A stretch of DNA of 64,000 nt from Isoetes taiwanensis (GCA_021234155.1 JAJEKV010000173.1:450843-514842); one strand, 5' to 3'; positions 35,326 to 47,266 are shown, counted from the stretch's first letter. Program-made: numbers and translations. Notes: generated by a model not told the origin, from the sequence alone.

Positions 35326-36931
35326 TGTGGCGGCTCCCTGAATCTACTCGACCCCGCCGGTATACATGCGAGGACTTTTCCCTCCCATGGCAACCAACTT
35401 GCCATGAGCAGGGCCCTCCGTCTGACCCGGGCCATCTACGTAGAGATGCACGGGTGAAGGACACGGAGGTGTCATTTGGCCCACGCCTTCGATGGGCTCC
35501 TACGTCGCGGAAGCATGAATACAAGGGTTAGCACACAGCATAAATCATATATAAATAACCACCACGAAGGGTGGCGCATCCATCCAAATACCAACGGCAA
35601 GGAATATGCATCTAAAACTAAGAAAACACCGCAAACCTCAGGTTCTACCCCGGCTCAGACTCCAGTGAGGATCGACTGACGGCTGGGCCTCAAGAGATCA
35701 GCAGACCGGAGTTTTGGCATGGCGTTGGCTCGGCATAGAACATCGGGTAGGGTTGTCCACTCCATCCCCCCCTCATTGCACACTTTGCGGATGGGTCGAT
35801 TCACGCTATGGCTTCGCTATAGCCTTCGGGAGACGCCAAACTCAAGGTATCACCCGTTTGAGCCTACTCTGTGGGTCATGGCGCCCGGTCCGGATGAGGC
35901 AGGTCGGGGAAGTGTCCCCTTCCGGGATCACAAAGTGGTTCCATGGGTGAGCTAGAGAATACGTGTGCGCATCGGCGACCCCCGCATCCGTGCCGATTTA
36001 CTCACCCTAAATCTACTCAAAGTGCAAGATGCTCCATACGGATCACACCTCTACACCGAGGGGAGTGTCGGACCCATACCCGGCCCTCACGTTGTGGGCC
36101 ATCGAGGCCTAGCCCTTTGTAGGAGTCTCAGGAGCCTTTTATGCTCGTGCAAGACCCCACCCCCACTTCACCATTGTGTCCCTGATCTGGTGCTAAGCCA
36201 AACCATAGCATCTACGACCCGATGGTCTCTTGTACACAAGCCGTATCTAGTGGGAATATTACAGGGCTCTATCTAGGAGCATACTATCATATTTGAGCTC
36301 AGAGGTCTCTACCACCCCTTTTAAACCCCTGTTTAATGGAAGCTACCGAAATACTTCATAGATACATCAACCAATTTCTTAACAGAGCACCATTCATAAT
36401 TGAAACGTAATCCTACGTACCAGAGAAGGGTTAATCAGAAAAGAGAGTACTACCGTACTATCCTACAATTCACAAGCTAAACTACTACTAACCCGTGTTT
36501 CGGCTGGAACCGTTATCGTGGGGTGCTTCAATAGTGCTGCAAGTAGGGTGGCAAAACAATAGCTAGTGGTGGTTAGATGATTTTGGTGAGGTCACCCAGC
36601 AGATCCTTGGGTATTTTTTGCTCCTTGGGCGCTCAACTGGTTCGATGTTGGCTGTTATGGGGGTGGTGATCCACCTAATTGGATCCAAATAGCAATCACC
36701 ATGCTGGCCAATCGAGTTTGGCCAGGTGGCGCCTTCCTAAACCATAATTGGCTTAATTATTATTAATTCCCTTAATCATAGGTTATTATCCTTAATGATT
36801 TAATTAACATAGCTAATTAAATCCCTTTTAGGTCAATCCCCTAGGTTACCATACTCCATGGTGGCGTATCTATACTGGGTGGCGTGTTAATGTATTCATA
36901 CATATACCGTATAAATACTTGGAACGTCACA
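35326..36931 (-). repeat. 5' LTR (element orientation)
   Basis: 1606 bp, matching 23788-25400 along its whole length. In the element's reading direction it is the 5' LTR and should hold the promoter. It is followed directly by the primer binding site. A 12-bp stretch present in the other copy near 24891-24902 is missing here. Confidence 0.93.
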
Positions 36932-36936
36932 GTAAG

Positions 36937-38430
36937 AAAAGATTACCTGGATGTTTTCTCGTCGCCAAGATTTGCCCCTGTTAAAAATCAGTCAAGCTCC
37001 TATCAAGAAGGATAAGGGTTAACAAAAATTACCTGGACATTCTTTTTCATAATGGAATGCACTTCAAGCTTGAAAAAATGAAAGAGATAAGTAACATCAG
37101 ACATTTTGCACTCCATATATTCGGCGAAGGAATAGGATTAGTTAGTATAAATCAATCAGGCAAGCCGCCCTGTGCAAGTATAAAAAAACGTTCTAGGATA
37201 AGAGCCCATAATTTTAAAAAATGCTGGTTTGCTCCAGAAACTTTAGTGTAGAAAATCTGTTAAATCTGCAGAGCATGAAGCAGCTGCAACCTGGCCTGTG
37301 CAAAGAGGAAAAAATGTTCTAGGATAAGAGCCCATGATTGACTGGAAGGATGAGAAGTCTTAATCTGCAGGCCTACAGAAGCAATGGCAAAAGGAATCTT
37401 AATCTGCAAATTTTTCGCTTGAGAAGTCTTTATCTGCAGGCCTACAGAAGCAATGGCAAAAGGAATCTTAATCTGCAAATCAAACGCAACCAAAGCCTGA
37501 GATAGAAAATTGAATGCAACCAAAGAGATTCGTGGAAAGAAAAGGAGATTCGTGAGAAGGCAACCTGAAGTTGCCTGTGAAGATAGAATAAGCCGCCAAC
37601 AGTCCGATTCTCTGATTCGTATGCCGCAAATCCTCTCAACCCTAAGACAGAATGGAGATATGAAGATAAATGAGCTAGAACAATCTACTATGGACGACCA
37701 TCGGATTCTATCTGCGGCAGATCCAGCTGCCCACCGGAACAGGGCAGAACAGGGCCGCCCCTTTTTCTTTCGATTTCATTTTCTCTGGTTTTTTCTTTCC
37801 CTATTTTTTCCTTCCGGAAATACGTGGCCACTTTAGAGGCAAGCATCAGCTTCGAATATGCCGAAAGAATCGTGCCCTTGAGGTTTATATATGTTAAGAT
37901 ATATTACTGTCTATGAGCTCGTTTGAGATTTCATTAAGAGAAAAAGATGATTGAATCTATATGTATATATACAAATGTGTTACCCCACATTTTTCAATTG
38001 TTGGAGAATCCCTGGTCTGTCATTTTTTTCTATACATTTCCTCTGTCATTTTTTTCTATACATTTCCTCTCCTGATCATATCAATGGTCAAATCCACAAA
38101 TGATACGAGAAGTTGTTCTTTTATTTTTTTATAGAGTCTATAGCTGTTCTTAATGTGATAAGATGGTCAATGATTTCACTGGTTTGAAACATGCTTGCCT
38201 TTTTGCTCTGATCTTCTTTTCCTCTGCCCAACTACTGAATTTCTTTTTCAGTACAAATGTTGCATATAGCTTAGAGAAAATATTACTGATCATCACCATC
38301 CTATAATTGCTCGCGTCCTCTGCATCTCCTATCTTATATCAAATGGTACTACCCTCTTTGTTTGTATTCTTTTGAAAAGTCGTTGGGCCATTATTGCATT
38401 TATCATTTTCTGTATAGCAATCCTAACGAT
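36937..38430. other. Host DNA between LTR element and LINE, with short duplications
   Basis: No supported gene. Contains CTAGGATAAGAGCCCAT twice (about 37194 and 37319). A 49-bp block beginning AATCTGCAGGCCTACAGAAG occurs twice (about 37362 and 37431). A 27-bp tandem pair TCTGTCATTTTTTTCTATAC begins about 38017. The open plus-strand frame 37510-37836 resembles nothing I know. Confidence 0.45.
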
Positions 38431-38796
38431 CAGTCCTGCTCGTTTGAAATGGGACTCTTTTTAATCAAAGGAGATATATTTGCTATTGAATTGCTTACCT
38501 CACTTCTGTTGCAAGTGACAAGGTCCTGTTGTAGGTCCTGAAAGTTCTGTTGCTTGCCTTGCACCCTCATTTTTGTACTGTAAAACCTCCACTCGATCGA
38601 ATCCTTATGAGCTTGTCGTGGTTGAATCCAAGGATTCAGATCAGTAATTGTCGTGTAGAGGTAGTTCAGTATATTATTTAATCCATTTTTGGCATTGGGA
38701 GCCAGGATTTTGGCTGCTACAGTAACTGTTGACCTGAGGACGACCAAGCACCACCGCCTTTTTTGCCCTAGTTCTATGCACCATAACCACGGAAGA
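38431..38796. other. Flank of LINE copy 2
   Basis: The minus-strand frame starting in the LINE tail continues here through unrelated sequence (NILNYLYTTITDLNPWIQ). This is read-through from the LINE 3' end, not a recognised gene. Confidence 0.35.
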
Positions 38797-40093
38797 GAAT
38801 TGAATTGATTTTTATCGTCCGCAGAGATCAATTGGCCTATGGAACCCAAACAAGGAATACATCAAGCGTATTACTGCTAGGATTAAAAAACCCTCACCTT
38901 AGAGGGTTTTCGAGGGAAAAACCTTGGCATTAATAGGTATGCACTGTACAATGATATATGACAATGGTAAAGTACATTGTAATGTATCTCAGTGTATCGT
39001 TCGAGGATATAACTGAGTGCGGGCATCCATGATGTCCCGGAGATAAGATCCTAACGAGCCCACTAACTTTGTATCTAACAGTGCATGCAACAACTGGTTA
39101 GGCTGGATCCAGTCATGATAGCTGGCGCAAATGTGACTGAATGTCGGACAATGCTGCAAAATGTGGCTTTCAACTTGTTGGCAACACAGACACAATCTAT
39201 TCTCACGTGCCTCCTGAGCCCATCTGCCTGTCTCAATTCACAAGCGATGTGCACCTGTGCGAATGGAAGCTATCAATCTGTGCTTTTTCAGTGGCAAATG
39301 TGCACGAGATAATGATGTGGACCATGTGCAAGCGTGAGGTTGACCTGGACCTTATAGTGCGCTGTCTTAACATGTTCAAGGGCACCAGTATCTCAAAGTT
39401 TGCTGAGGAAGCAAGCATCTAGGTATTGTCACAGCTGATGGTCGTCCCCTTCAGTTTTAACTAGATGCACCTGTGCTCATGTACGCCCCTGTATGCCCCA
39501 TCTGGAGAACCATTGTGCTCGCCTCTCCTTCCAACATGCCTTGAGGCGCTGTGGGCCCATGGCCACAGTATAAGCCAGGTTGGGGAGACGTTCATTGCCC
39601 ATACCCGCCACCTTCTGGAAGTAAATAATGTGGCAGCCAAGTGCGGCCCGTTGAAGAGGCATGAAACGTGTCTCTTGTAGAAGGGATTTCACCCCGAGCG
39701 CCCATGCCAAAAAGGCTTTCTGTACCTGCTCCAATTCATTCTACGTGGCTAGGGATATGACCGGACCCCAGACTTCGACCCCATATAAAAGAACAAGTTC
39801 CACCAGAACCCTGAACAAGTGGAACAGATGGGGCCAGTCATGCAGCTCTGCTTTGTAATTGTTATTTTGTATCGTTTAAAGTGCCTTCCAACGTGCGATC
39901 ACCCGTAACCGAATGGAAGTGTCCCAGTATGTGGTAGTGGGGAACTCTATGCCCAGGTGCTTGTAAGTGTACGCCACCTCCACATTTTACCCTGATAAGT
40001 GAAGGAGTGAAGCCTTGGCTGGCGTGAAGATGAGACAAGCAAGACCTTAGTCTTGGCCAAATTGACCCTCATTCTAGTGGCCCGACAGAAACT
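38797..40093 (-). mobile_element. LINE copy 2, 5'-truncated
   Basis: Starts abruptly inside the RT domain (FCRATRMRVNLAKTKVLL, equivalent to a segment of the LINE at 53.8 kb). It continues through VQKAFLAWALGVKSLL, RAALGCHIIYFQKVAGMG and LAYTVAMG, blocks shared with the third copy. The C-terminal zinc-knuckle-like CLCCQQVESHILQHC lies at about 39190-39140. The 3' end reads ATAGGCCAATTGATCTCTGC then GGACGATAAAA, followed by an AATTC-rich tail. Truncation from the 5' side is usual for target-primed reverse transcription. Stops and frame changes show it is dead. Confidence 0.8.
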
Positions 40094-40099
40094 GAGAGA

Positions 40100-40310
40100 G
40101 AGATAAATAAATAGTTACAATTTTTAATGTCCATGAGAAGCAGAAACTTATGGGACACACAGAAAAAAGGAGAGGATAGATACACAGATAAATAGATTCA
40201 ATTTTTAATGTCCATGAGAAGCCGTTAGATAGAACACACACCGATAAATAGATTCAATTTTTAATGTCCATGAGAAGCCGATATTTAGATAGAACACACA
40301 CCGAGATTGA
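40100..40310. repeat. Minisatellite, three copies
   Basis: GATAAATAGATTCAATTTTT followed by AATGTCCATGAGAAGCMG occurs near 40105 (diverged), 40184 and 40243. The last two copies are followed by TTAGATAGAACACACACCGA. It lies between LINE copy 2 and the 3' side of CYP97A. Confidence 0.75.
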
Positions 40311-40522
40311 GATGGGACCTGTCCCCACCACTATACATGGCTGAAATGGGTCTTTTCCTATCAATAGAGCACGTTCCCTAGTCCAACACAACTTCTTCGA
40401 CTATGGTATTACCCGAGGTGCACGAATCAGAAATTTCCACACGTTTCCATCTGTGTCAACAGCAAATCTGGGACAAAAGGAGTGTTTATCTAAAAGCACT
40501 GGTGACTCTTTGCGGTAGAACT

Positions 40523-40855
40523 AATATACGTGGAACAATAGATTACAGACCATAATGGTGTAGATAAAATTACAAGAACATATAGCACATGAGGAATTTA
40601 CAAATTGATTGTTTCTGTCAAAGGGGTTTTGGACTTATAAGTGGAAACCGAATCACAGTCTCCTTTATAATTCTTAATTGAACCGTCTTAATATACGTGA
40701 ACAATAGATTACAGACCATAATGGTGTAGATAAAGTTACAAGAACATATAGCACATGAGGAATTTACAAATTGATTGTTTCTGTCAAAGGGGTTTTGGAC
40801 TTATAAGTGGAAACCGAATCACAGTCTCCTTTATAATTCTTAATTGAACCGTCTT
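40523..40855. repeat. 166-bp tandem duplication over the CYP97A stop codon
   Basis: Copy 1 is 40523-40689 and copy 2 is 40690-40855. They are almost identical; I see a one-base indel (ACGTGGAAC versus ACGTGAAC) and one substitution (TAAAATTAC versus TAAAGTTAC). Copy 2 contains the last coding part and stop of CYP97A. Copy 1 repeats it inside the downstream 3' region. Confidence 0.92.
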
Positions 40856-43800
40856 CACTTACAGTTGTCACACTTGGAACATCCGTAACAGGGATAATAG
40901 GAGCCTTTATCCTCTCTGTAACCATCATCTTCAGACCAGCAGTGGTATGGATTGTCGCTCCCGTGGCCATTCCAACCTTGCAAAGAACACAAATGATCCA
41001 ACTATAAATAAATCCAACTACAAAGAAATCCATGCAATAAGACACCTACAGGAGGTGCATTAACTGCGAGCTCAAAATTGAATCGTTGCACCAGCATTGC
41101 AGTAGCTGTTATTGTCTGCAATGTATAAGAGAGATATCTTGAGATGGAATGTAAATGATAATTGGCTATGCATACAGCATCTATCCCATAACAGTAATAA
41201 TCCCAACTCTAGAAAGAATGGTTTACATAAGTATAACATAGCTGGCATACCTCAAATGTTGCAAATATATCACCTATACATTTGCGTTGGCCACCACCAA
41301 AAGGTAAATACCTGCAATTCATCAATCTGAGCAACGGTTGGCGGAATTTGCAGTAGTTGATATAATGTACCTGAAATTTTCTGTAACTTCTGATGGATCT
41401 GGTCCATCGATAGCCCAGCGCTCTGGTCTGAACTCTTCTGGATTATCCCAATAAGAGGGTGAGCGATGGATGTTCCAAATAGCAATGAAGATATCTTCAC
41501 CTCTGCGGATATAATTGATTGCATGCAGCTCAGAAATTAGATTCACCCAAAACTACACAAAAGAGACATAAAACAGTTTACTTTCTCAAATAATATGGTC
41601 CAAGCATATCATCCTGCAGGGCCCTTCGTATCAATACAGGTGGCTGCGGATAGAGCCTCAAGGACTGGAAATTGAAAAATAATGAATCATACACATTACC
41701 AAATGAGACAGTTTAAAGACTAGAGGGGCCATAAAACAAATGTAACATCCCTTACCTCATTAATAACACGGGTTGTGTATTTTAGCCTTTTCATATCCTC
41801 AGTAGTTGGAATTCTATCCCCAAGAATTGAGTCTATCTAAAGAATAGGGAGGTAATAGCAGTATAAGATACATGGAGGCTATCATGTTTCCAATAAATTG
41901 AATTCACCTCTCTTTGCAGCTTTGCCATAACTTTTGGGTTCTGTGGTTAGAAAATTGGGAAGAAATCAGAACACAGATCACAACATAGCAAATGAAGATT
42001 TGAGTATTCTTTATGACAGTCTCCTATTTTGAGTATTCTTTCTTAAGTTAACATCATATGAAGAAAACAAAGGACAGAGATAACCAGTTCTAACCTTTGC
42101 CAAAAGGTAGAATGTCCATGTAAGTACTGCTGCTGAAGTTTCATGGCCTGCTATTAAGAGTGTCATTAAGTCATCTCGGAGTTGCTTACTAGAAACCTGT
42201 AATATTGTAGATGGAAAGCAAACAATTTAGGAAAATTTACAGCATGCTAAATCCTTGACCCAAAATTTAGAAGCAAAAGTCCTTTTCTGCGACTCAGATA
42301 TGAATTGTGTTTAAGATCAACGACCCATAAAAGTGGATAAAATAAAACCTTACATCTCCGCCTGATGCCATCAAAAAATGTAGGATACTTGGATCACGGT
42401 CATTTATATATTCCTCATGGAAACTTACATCCTCCTCTGCAACAATCCTCTGATAAAAAACGAAAAGAAAAAAATCAAACTATAGATTGGCAAAATTTGG
42501 GACAGATAAAGACATTACTGCACCTTGCAATTATCGATTAGATCATCAAGTGTCTTATTAATTAATTCCAATGCATCTGCCACTTTTCTCTGTCTGGAGA
42601 ATATCAATTTCGCAAAAGGGAAGTTCCAATATGGAATAACAGCCGTGCTACGATCTTCTGCTTCTCGCAGAGCAACATACACAGCCTATAGCATGTCAAG
42701 AAACATGTAATTCCACTTCCTAACAAAATGAACATAAACATATGGCTCAAGTCAGCAATACACCTCAACAATGCCAGCATCATGAGTAAGAGAATCAAAG
42801 TCATAGTTAAACACAGCTTTGCCAATAACGTCTAGTGTGAGCCGTGAGAACAAGGATTCCATTTCCACATCCTCTCCATTACTAGCTGCAGCACTTAACT
42901 TGTTGCAGAGCCTCTCAGTTGATTTTCCGAAAAGGTTGACCATTTCTGCCACAAACTAAACAGCATTTATGTCTTAAAAATCCTTATGCTGCAATATAAG
43001 AATGCTGAAGTTAAAGACGAAAGCAATCTTGCATACTTTCCGATGCAAAGAAGGAACGATAGCACGTCTTCGCACCTTCCACACTTCACCATCTGCTGGA
43101 ATAAGGCCTGTCCCCATGACAAAATATAAGATCTCTGCCAATATTCCCTGCAGTTTTAGATAATGAACCTTGCATTAGTAGGTTATCACTTATGAAGTTA
43201 CCAATGTCTCTCATTCTGCCAATACTTATACCTTAGAATATGCCTTTGCGTTGTTCTTAAGAATATGCATTGCCACATCCGCATCTGATACAATAACAAA
43301 GGACTGACACAGAGATTGAAACAAATATTAGTTCAAATAATCAAATTTTGAAAACACATTGACTTCATAAGTCTCACCTTTGGACCAAAGTTGAGCCTGA
43401 AAACACCACCATAGGTCAAGAAAAGTCTATATAGTGGAAGGAAAAACGGCTCCCCTACAATGGCCCTCACATCTCCTTGAGCTGCTGGCATTTCTTTCGC
43501 CATTTGAAGTCGCCATTGCCGCTCTGCCTTTGCCAAAGACTTGGCTAGATACCGACCAGGAGGTCCAAAATTAGCAAATGTATTCCTGATCTTCGAGAGT
43601 CCTACATTCCATCTACCCAGTGCAACATGTTATTCAAATTTTATATTCAAGAAATATATTCTATTTTCATGTCCAGAATATGAATGAAAAGGGCTCCTAC
43701 TAAGTACAACCTAATATGAAGGAAAAATCAAGTTTGTTCCTTGCAAGATCTCAAAACATGGATAACATTGAAATGCAGGGGATATGCAGAAATTCTTACC

Positions 43801-44705
43801 TTGTCTTCACTGTAAACTCCCCTGATGCAATGCGATTAGCCAATGTTGTCTGGTACTTCTCAATTGATGATTCCTGACCTTCATCCTTTGATTTGCAGCA
43901 TGTGACAAACCCTGCTCAGGGTAATATGTTCTAAAAATGAGATGGTGAGTGAAAATCTTATAGAAATTAACTTCTGATTTCATCCATCTTGTAAATTATG
44001 TATCATGTCAAATTGTTTAGAGCACAAGAAATGGCCATATCTTATCTTTTGCTCCCAGGAATTGTGAGCTTACACTGATTAGCCTTACTACCAACTATAC
44101 TGCCCCTATGCTTTCTATGTTCCTCAACCAGTTATTATGCAATTAGGATAGAAGAAATGCAAAAGAATTATCTGAAGACTGGACCATGTTCTTTTGCCTA
44201 CATATTATCGAAAAGAAAACAGGCAGGGCAATCTTTCTTCGTTTAGAGCTTGTCTTAAATGATACGCAATGTAACATGGAAAGCAGTTTGGACTCAAAAA
44301 ACGACATCTCCGCAACTTAAGCAGAAACTTGCAAAATTGCTTTGTCTCGTAGGAATAACAGAGCACTTTTGGACAGAATAAACAACATTCACCCCTTTCA
44401 GTGTGGGCAAAACCATTAAAGATAACAGAAAACTTGTTTCTCTTTTGACCAATGCACTGCAAGTTGGTTATCTACAGTTTGTAATATAATAGAAAATTTC
44501 CTGCACCCAATATCATAGATTTAAAGAAATGTTGTTTAAAAGCGATCCGAATTTGCTCACATTTATGCTCGGAGTTGGGCAATGCAAGCTTGACGGGCTG
44601 GCCATGAGAACGAACTTTGAAGGAAGCGAATGAAGTGAGAAAACCAACGCCCGGGCATCTACTTGGGAGCTGGTCGGAACTGAAGAGAGTAGAAGATGAA
44701 GCCAT
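40764..44705 (-). CDS. CYP97A: CYP97A carotenoid beta-ring hydroxylase (LUT5-like), 16 exons
   Basis: Sixteen exons join in frame with GT-AG introns: 44705-44561, 43911-43800, 43612-43378, 43303-43232, 43147-43037, 42955-42764, 42685-42524, 42449-42354, 42196-42095, 41940-41908, 41836-41756, 41664-41582, 41502-41371, 41311-41251, 41115-41050, 40976-40764. They give 631 codons plus stop. The enzyme is a plastid cytochrome P450 hydroxylating the beta ring of carotenes on the way to lutein. The Ser-rich N-terminus [10 protein letters not shown] fits a transit peptide. The CYP97A signature [19 protein letters not shown] is in exon 3. [20 protein letters not shown] is in exon 6. The I-helix AGHETS is at residues 391-396, ExxR is E447-R450, PERW at 501-504, and heme loop [11 protein letters not shown] at 523-533 with Cys530. 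[10 protein letters not shown] near the end is typical of CYP97. No stop or frameshift was found. Exon 1 was placed by choosing the GTGAGC donor; a start at 44761 is less likely because that frame does not join exon 2. A MULE lies about 150 bp upstream. Confidence 0.95.
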
Positions 44706-44856
44706 GGCTTGGCTTGGAATTGCGTGCCAGGCCTAAGGTTAATAAGATAAGAGTAAGCCATGGGCTTGGCGGATGCCAGGCCGGTGGTTGAATTAAGGTT
44801 AGGTTAATCAACTAGTAAGCACAAAGGACTGATATTTATCTTCTTATTTACATATA
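44706..44856 (-). promoter_or_regulatory. CYP97A 5' leader/proximal promoter remnant
   Basis: Only about 150 bp separate the CYP97A start codon from the MULE duplication at 44857. The 5' UTR and possibly part of the core promoter lie here. The original distal promoter continues beyond the MULE at 48104. No TATA box could be assigned with confidence. Confidence 0.35.
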
Positions 44857-45559
44857 AAATTATTAGGGAAAGTTACTGAAATGCCCTTGCAAAATTGGTA
44901 AATTACACAATTGCCCCTAACAAATCCGAAATTCCCAAAATGCCCTTCGGGCAGGCAACGGGCAGGCAACGGGCAGAACGCTTACAGAAACGGAGGGAAA
45001 CGGAGGGATTTGGCGGTGCTGTTGGAGGAGACGATTTGGCGGTGCTGTTGGAGGAGGACACGTCCAACCTCCCTTTACAGAGCACCGATTTTGAAGGTAA
45101 GGAGAAGCAAGGAATCGATCTGAATTCATGCATGCATTTTTCGAATTTGAATTGAGTAATCTGTAATGTGGTCTGAAAGAATTCTTCAAGGGAATTTCGT
45201 TCTTCAAGGGAATTTCGTTATGCTTTACAATTTTTCTATAACCCCAGCAGTGATGTTCTTGATTTAGTAAAATTCTTCTCTGATCTGGTATACCCACATC
45301 TTCAGGGCAAATGCATTGTCCTCCTCGGCATAGTTCTTGCATAACCTGATGTATATTTGCCTAACATCATGTTAATATGGGATGGAGGATTTGAGTTCTT
45401 TTGCTTTGTTATAATTCATAGTCTTTGGATATATATTTGTGCATTGCTGCTGCAGAATTGAAGTGCATATAACACTGTGCATTGCTGCTGCAGAATTGAT
45501 CTCACCTCATGCACAAACTATAGGCTCTATAGGCAGCAAAAATCCAAAGACGTCCGCCT

Positions 45560-47266
45560 ATGGAACTGTGTAAGGGTGCCAAATTTGATTCAATTGAAGA
45601 ATGCAAGGCTGCAGTACGAGATCAAGCCGTCAAAGACCATGTAGAATTATCAGTGATTAAGTCTGATCGTTCTAGATACAGAGTAAAGTGTGCTGCTGAA
45701 GGTTGTGCATGGATGATCCACGCTTCTAAACTTCCAGATAGTGCTGAGGTTACAATTAAGAGCATAGGTGGTGAACATTCTTGTGGTGGGGTTAATCAGA
45801 GAAACAATAAGGAAGCAAACTCAAAGTGGGTGACGGAAAAATATTTTGGTAAGTTCCTTGAACACCAAAGTTATAAGCCTTCAGACCTTGTTGCTAATGT
45901 CCGAAGAGAGCATGGAGTAGAGATAAGCTACCGTGTTGCATGGTTAGCAAAGGAGAATGCAATGGCTGAACTTCACGGTTCACATGAAGAAGCTTATCAG
46001 CGATTGAATGACTACTGCTCTAGGTTAATGGATGCTAATCCTGGTAGTATTTGTACGGTTCAGCAGGATGAGCAGAACAGGTTCACAAGAATGTTTCTTG
46101 CTTTTGGTGCTAGCTTGAGTGGATTTGGGCATTGTCGGCCTGTTATTGGGCTAGATGGGACATTCCTAACAAGCAGGTATAGAGGAATTTTGCTCACTGC
46201 AGTTGCAGTTGACGCTCGTGGGTCTTTGTTTCCACTAGCATATGCATGGGTTGCCATTGAGAATGATAGCAACTGGTGTTGGTTTTTAACTCAGTTACAG
46301 GGTTCTTTAGCACTTAATAGAGCGGTTGTCTTCTTGTCTGATCGACAGAAAGGAATATTGGAAGGAGTATCAGCTGTTTTTGGGGAGAATGCAGTGCATG
46401 GATATTGTCTGAGGCACTTAGCAGAGAATTTCAAAAAGGAATTCAAGAGTATAGAGCTTGTCAAGTTGTTGTGGAAAGCAGCTCGTGTAGAAACAATTCC
46501 CAAGTTTCAAGAAGTTTTACAAGCAATTGGGACTGCAAACGCTGCCGCTCAAACTTGGTTACTCGATGAGATGCGTCATCCTAGATATTGGGCAGAAGCA
46601 TACTTTCCAGGCCATCGGTTTGGTCATCTTACCTCTAACATTGCAGAATCTTTGAATTCTTGGCTGCTTGAAGTAAGAGACAAGCCCATACTGTCCATGC
46701 TGACTATGATTTGTGACAAGATGATGACATGGTTTTATGACCGTCGAAAGGAGGGATTTGATGCGTGGATGGCTGCTAGGCAGAGCCCTTTTGCAGTTGT
46801 GAAAGAAGTAGATGATGCGATCAAAGTTGCTATTGCTCGTGCACGTTATTACAGGGTCCTTCCATCCACGGAATTTATGTTCAAGGTAGTAACTGCAAAA
46901 CATGAGCATGTGGTCAATGTGCAAGCAGGTTCATGCTCTTGCTTGAGATGGCAGAAGTCTGGAATTCCTTGTGCCCATGCTGCTGCATCAATTCTATTCA
47001 AGAAACAGCAAGTGCAGATGTACACCTATGAGGCATATCGGTTGTGCGTGTACTATGCAACTTACGAAGGGGTTATCTCTCCAGTAGTTCATAGTGGTGA
47101 AGTTGAGGCAGCCACAGATATGCTTCCTCCACAGACATCTCGATTGCCAGGGCGACCTAAGAAGAGGAGAATAAGATCGTCTACTGAGGATGATAAGAAA
47201 GCAGTAAAATGTTCAAGATGCAAAAGTGTCGGTCACAACCGCAGAACTTGCAGGAGTGCGAATTGA
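45560..47266 (+). CDS. MULE transposase, intact, 568 residues
   Basis: Catalyses cut-and-paste movement of the surrounding element. The N-terminal DNA-binding domain (about residues 1-75) contains FDSIEECKAAVRDQA and CAAEGCAWMIHASKL. The MULE DDE domain has D199 in VIGLDGTFL, D261 in FLSDRQKG, and E363 in TSNIAESLNSW. A SWIM zinc finger (about 457-480) reads CSCLRWQKSGIPCAH. A Pro/Arg-rich linker (LPGRPKKRRI) leads to a CCHC knuckle CSRCKSVGHNRRTC at about 551-564. All expected zinc ligands and catalytic residues are present, and length is normal for plant MuDR/Jittery-type proteins. The chosen start MELCKGAKF gives a complete DNA-binding domain. The upstream 700 bp may hold a 5' UTR with an intron, since short duplicated pieces ending in TGCTGCTGCAG occur near 45440-45495. 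Confidence 0.95.
   Translation: MELCKGAKFDSIEECKAAVRDQAVKDHVELSVIKSDRSRYRVKCAAEGCAWMIHASKLPDSAEVTIKSIGGEHSCGGVNQRNNKEANSKWVTEKYFGKFLEHQSYKPSDLVANVRREHGVEISYRVAWLAKENAMAELHGSHEEAYQRLNDYCSRLMDANPGSICTVQQDEQNRFTRMFLAFGASLSGFGHCRPVIGLDGTFLTSRYRGILLTAVAVDARGSLFPLAYAWVAIENDSNWCWFLTQLQGSLALNRAVVFLSDRQKGILEGVSAVFGENAVHGYCLRHLAENFKKEFKSIELVKLLWKAARVETIPKFQEVLQAIGTANAAAQTWLLDEMRHPRYWAEAYFPGHRFGHLTSNIAESLNSWLLEVRDKPILSMLTMICDKMMTWFYDRRKEGFDAWMAARQSPFAVVKEVDDAIKVAIARARYYRVLPSTEFMFKVVTAKHEHVVNVQAGSCSCLRWQKSGIPCAHAAASILFKKQQVQMYTYEAYRLCVYYATYEGVISPVVHSGEVEAATDMLPPQTSRLPGRPKKRRIRSSTEDDKKAVKCSRCKSVGHNRRTCRSAN

Larger units (their letters stand above)
23788..36931 (-). mobile_element. Ty3/gypsy chromovirus-type LTR retrotransposon, full length, decayed
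   Basis: Two LTRs of about 1.6 kb in direct orientation start TGTG and end CGTCACA. They are flanked by a perfect 5-bp duplication GTAAG (23783-23787 and 36932-36936). The element is read on the minus strand: PBS at 35323-35312, then extra ORFs, gag, protease region, RT, RNase H and integrase with a chromodomain-like tail, then the PPT at 25413-25401. RT before integrase defines Ty3/gypsy. Total 13.1 kb is long for a chromovirus (commonly 5-8 kb) because of 1.6-kb LTRs and about 3.5 kb of additional coding-like sequence upstream of gag. The LTRs differ at scattered sites and by small indels, so the insertion is not recent. Several stops and frameshifts break gag and pol. Confidence 0.95.

Noticed and set aside
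37510-37836. Plus-strand frame of 108 codons
   Set aside because: Low-complexity Phe-rich C-terminus, no homology recognised, overlaps local duplications; probably chance.
44513-44761. Alternative upstream start for CYP97A at 44761
   Set aside because: That frame differs from the one that joins exon 2 through the GTGAGC donor; the 44705 start keeps the phase and gives a transit-peptide-like N-terminus.
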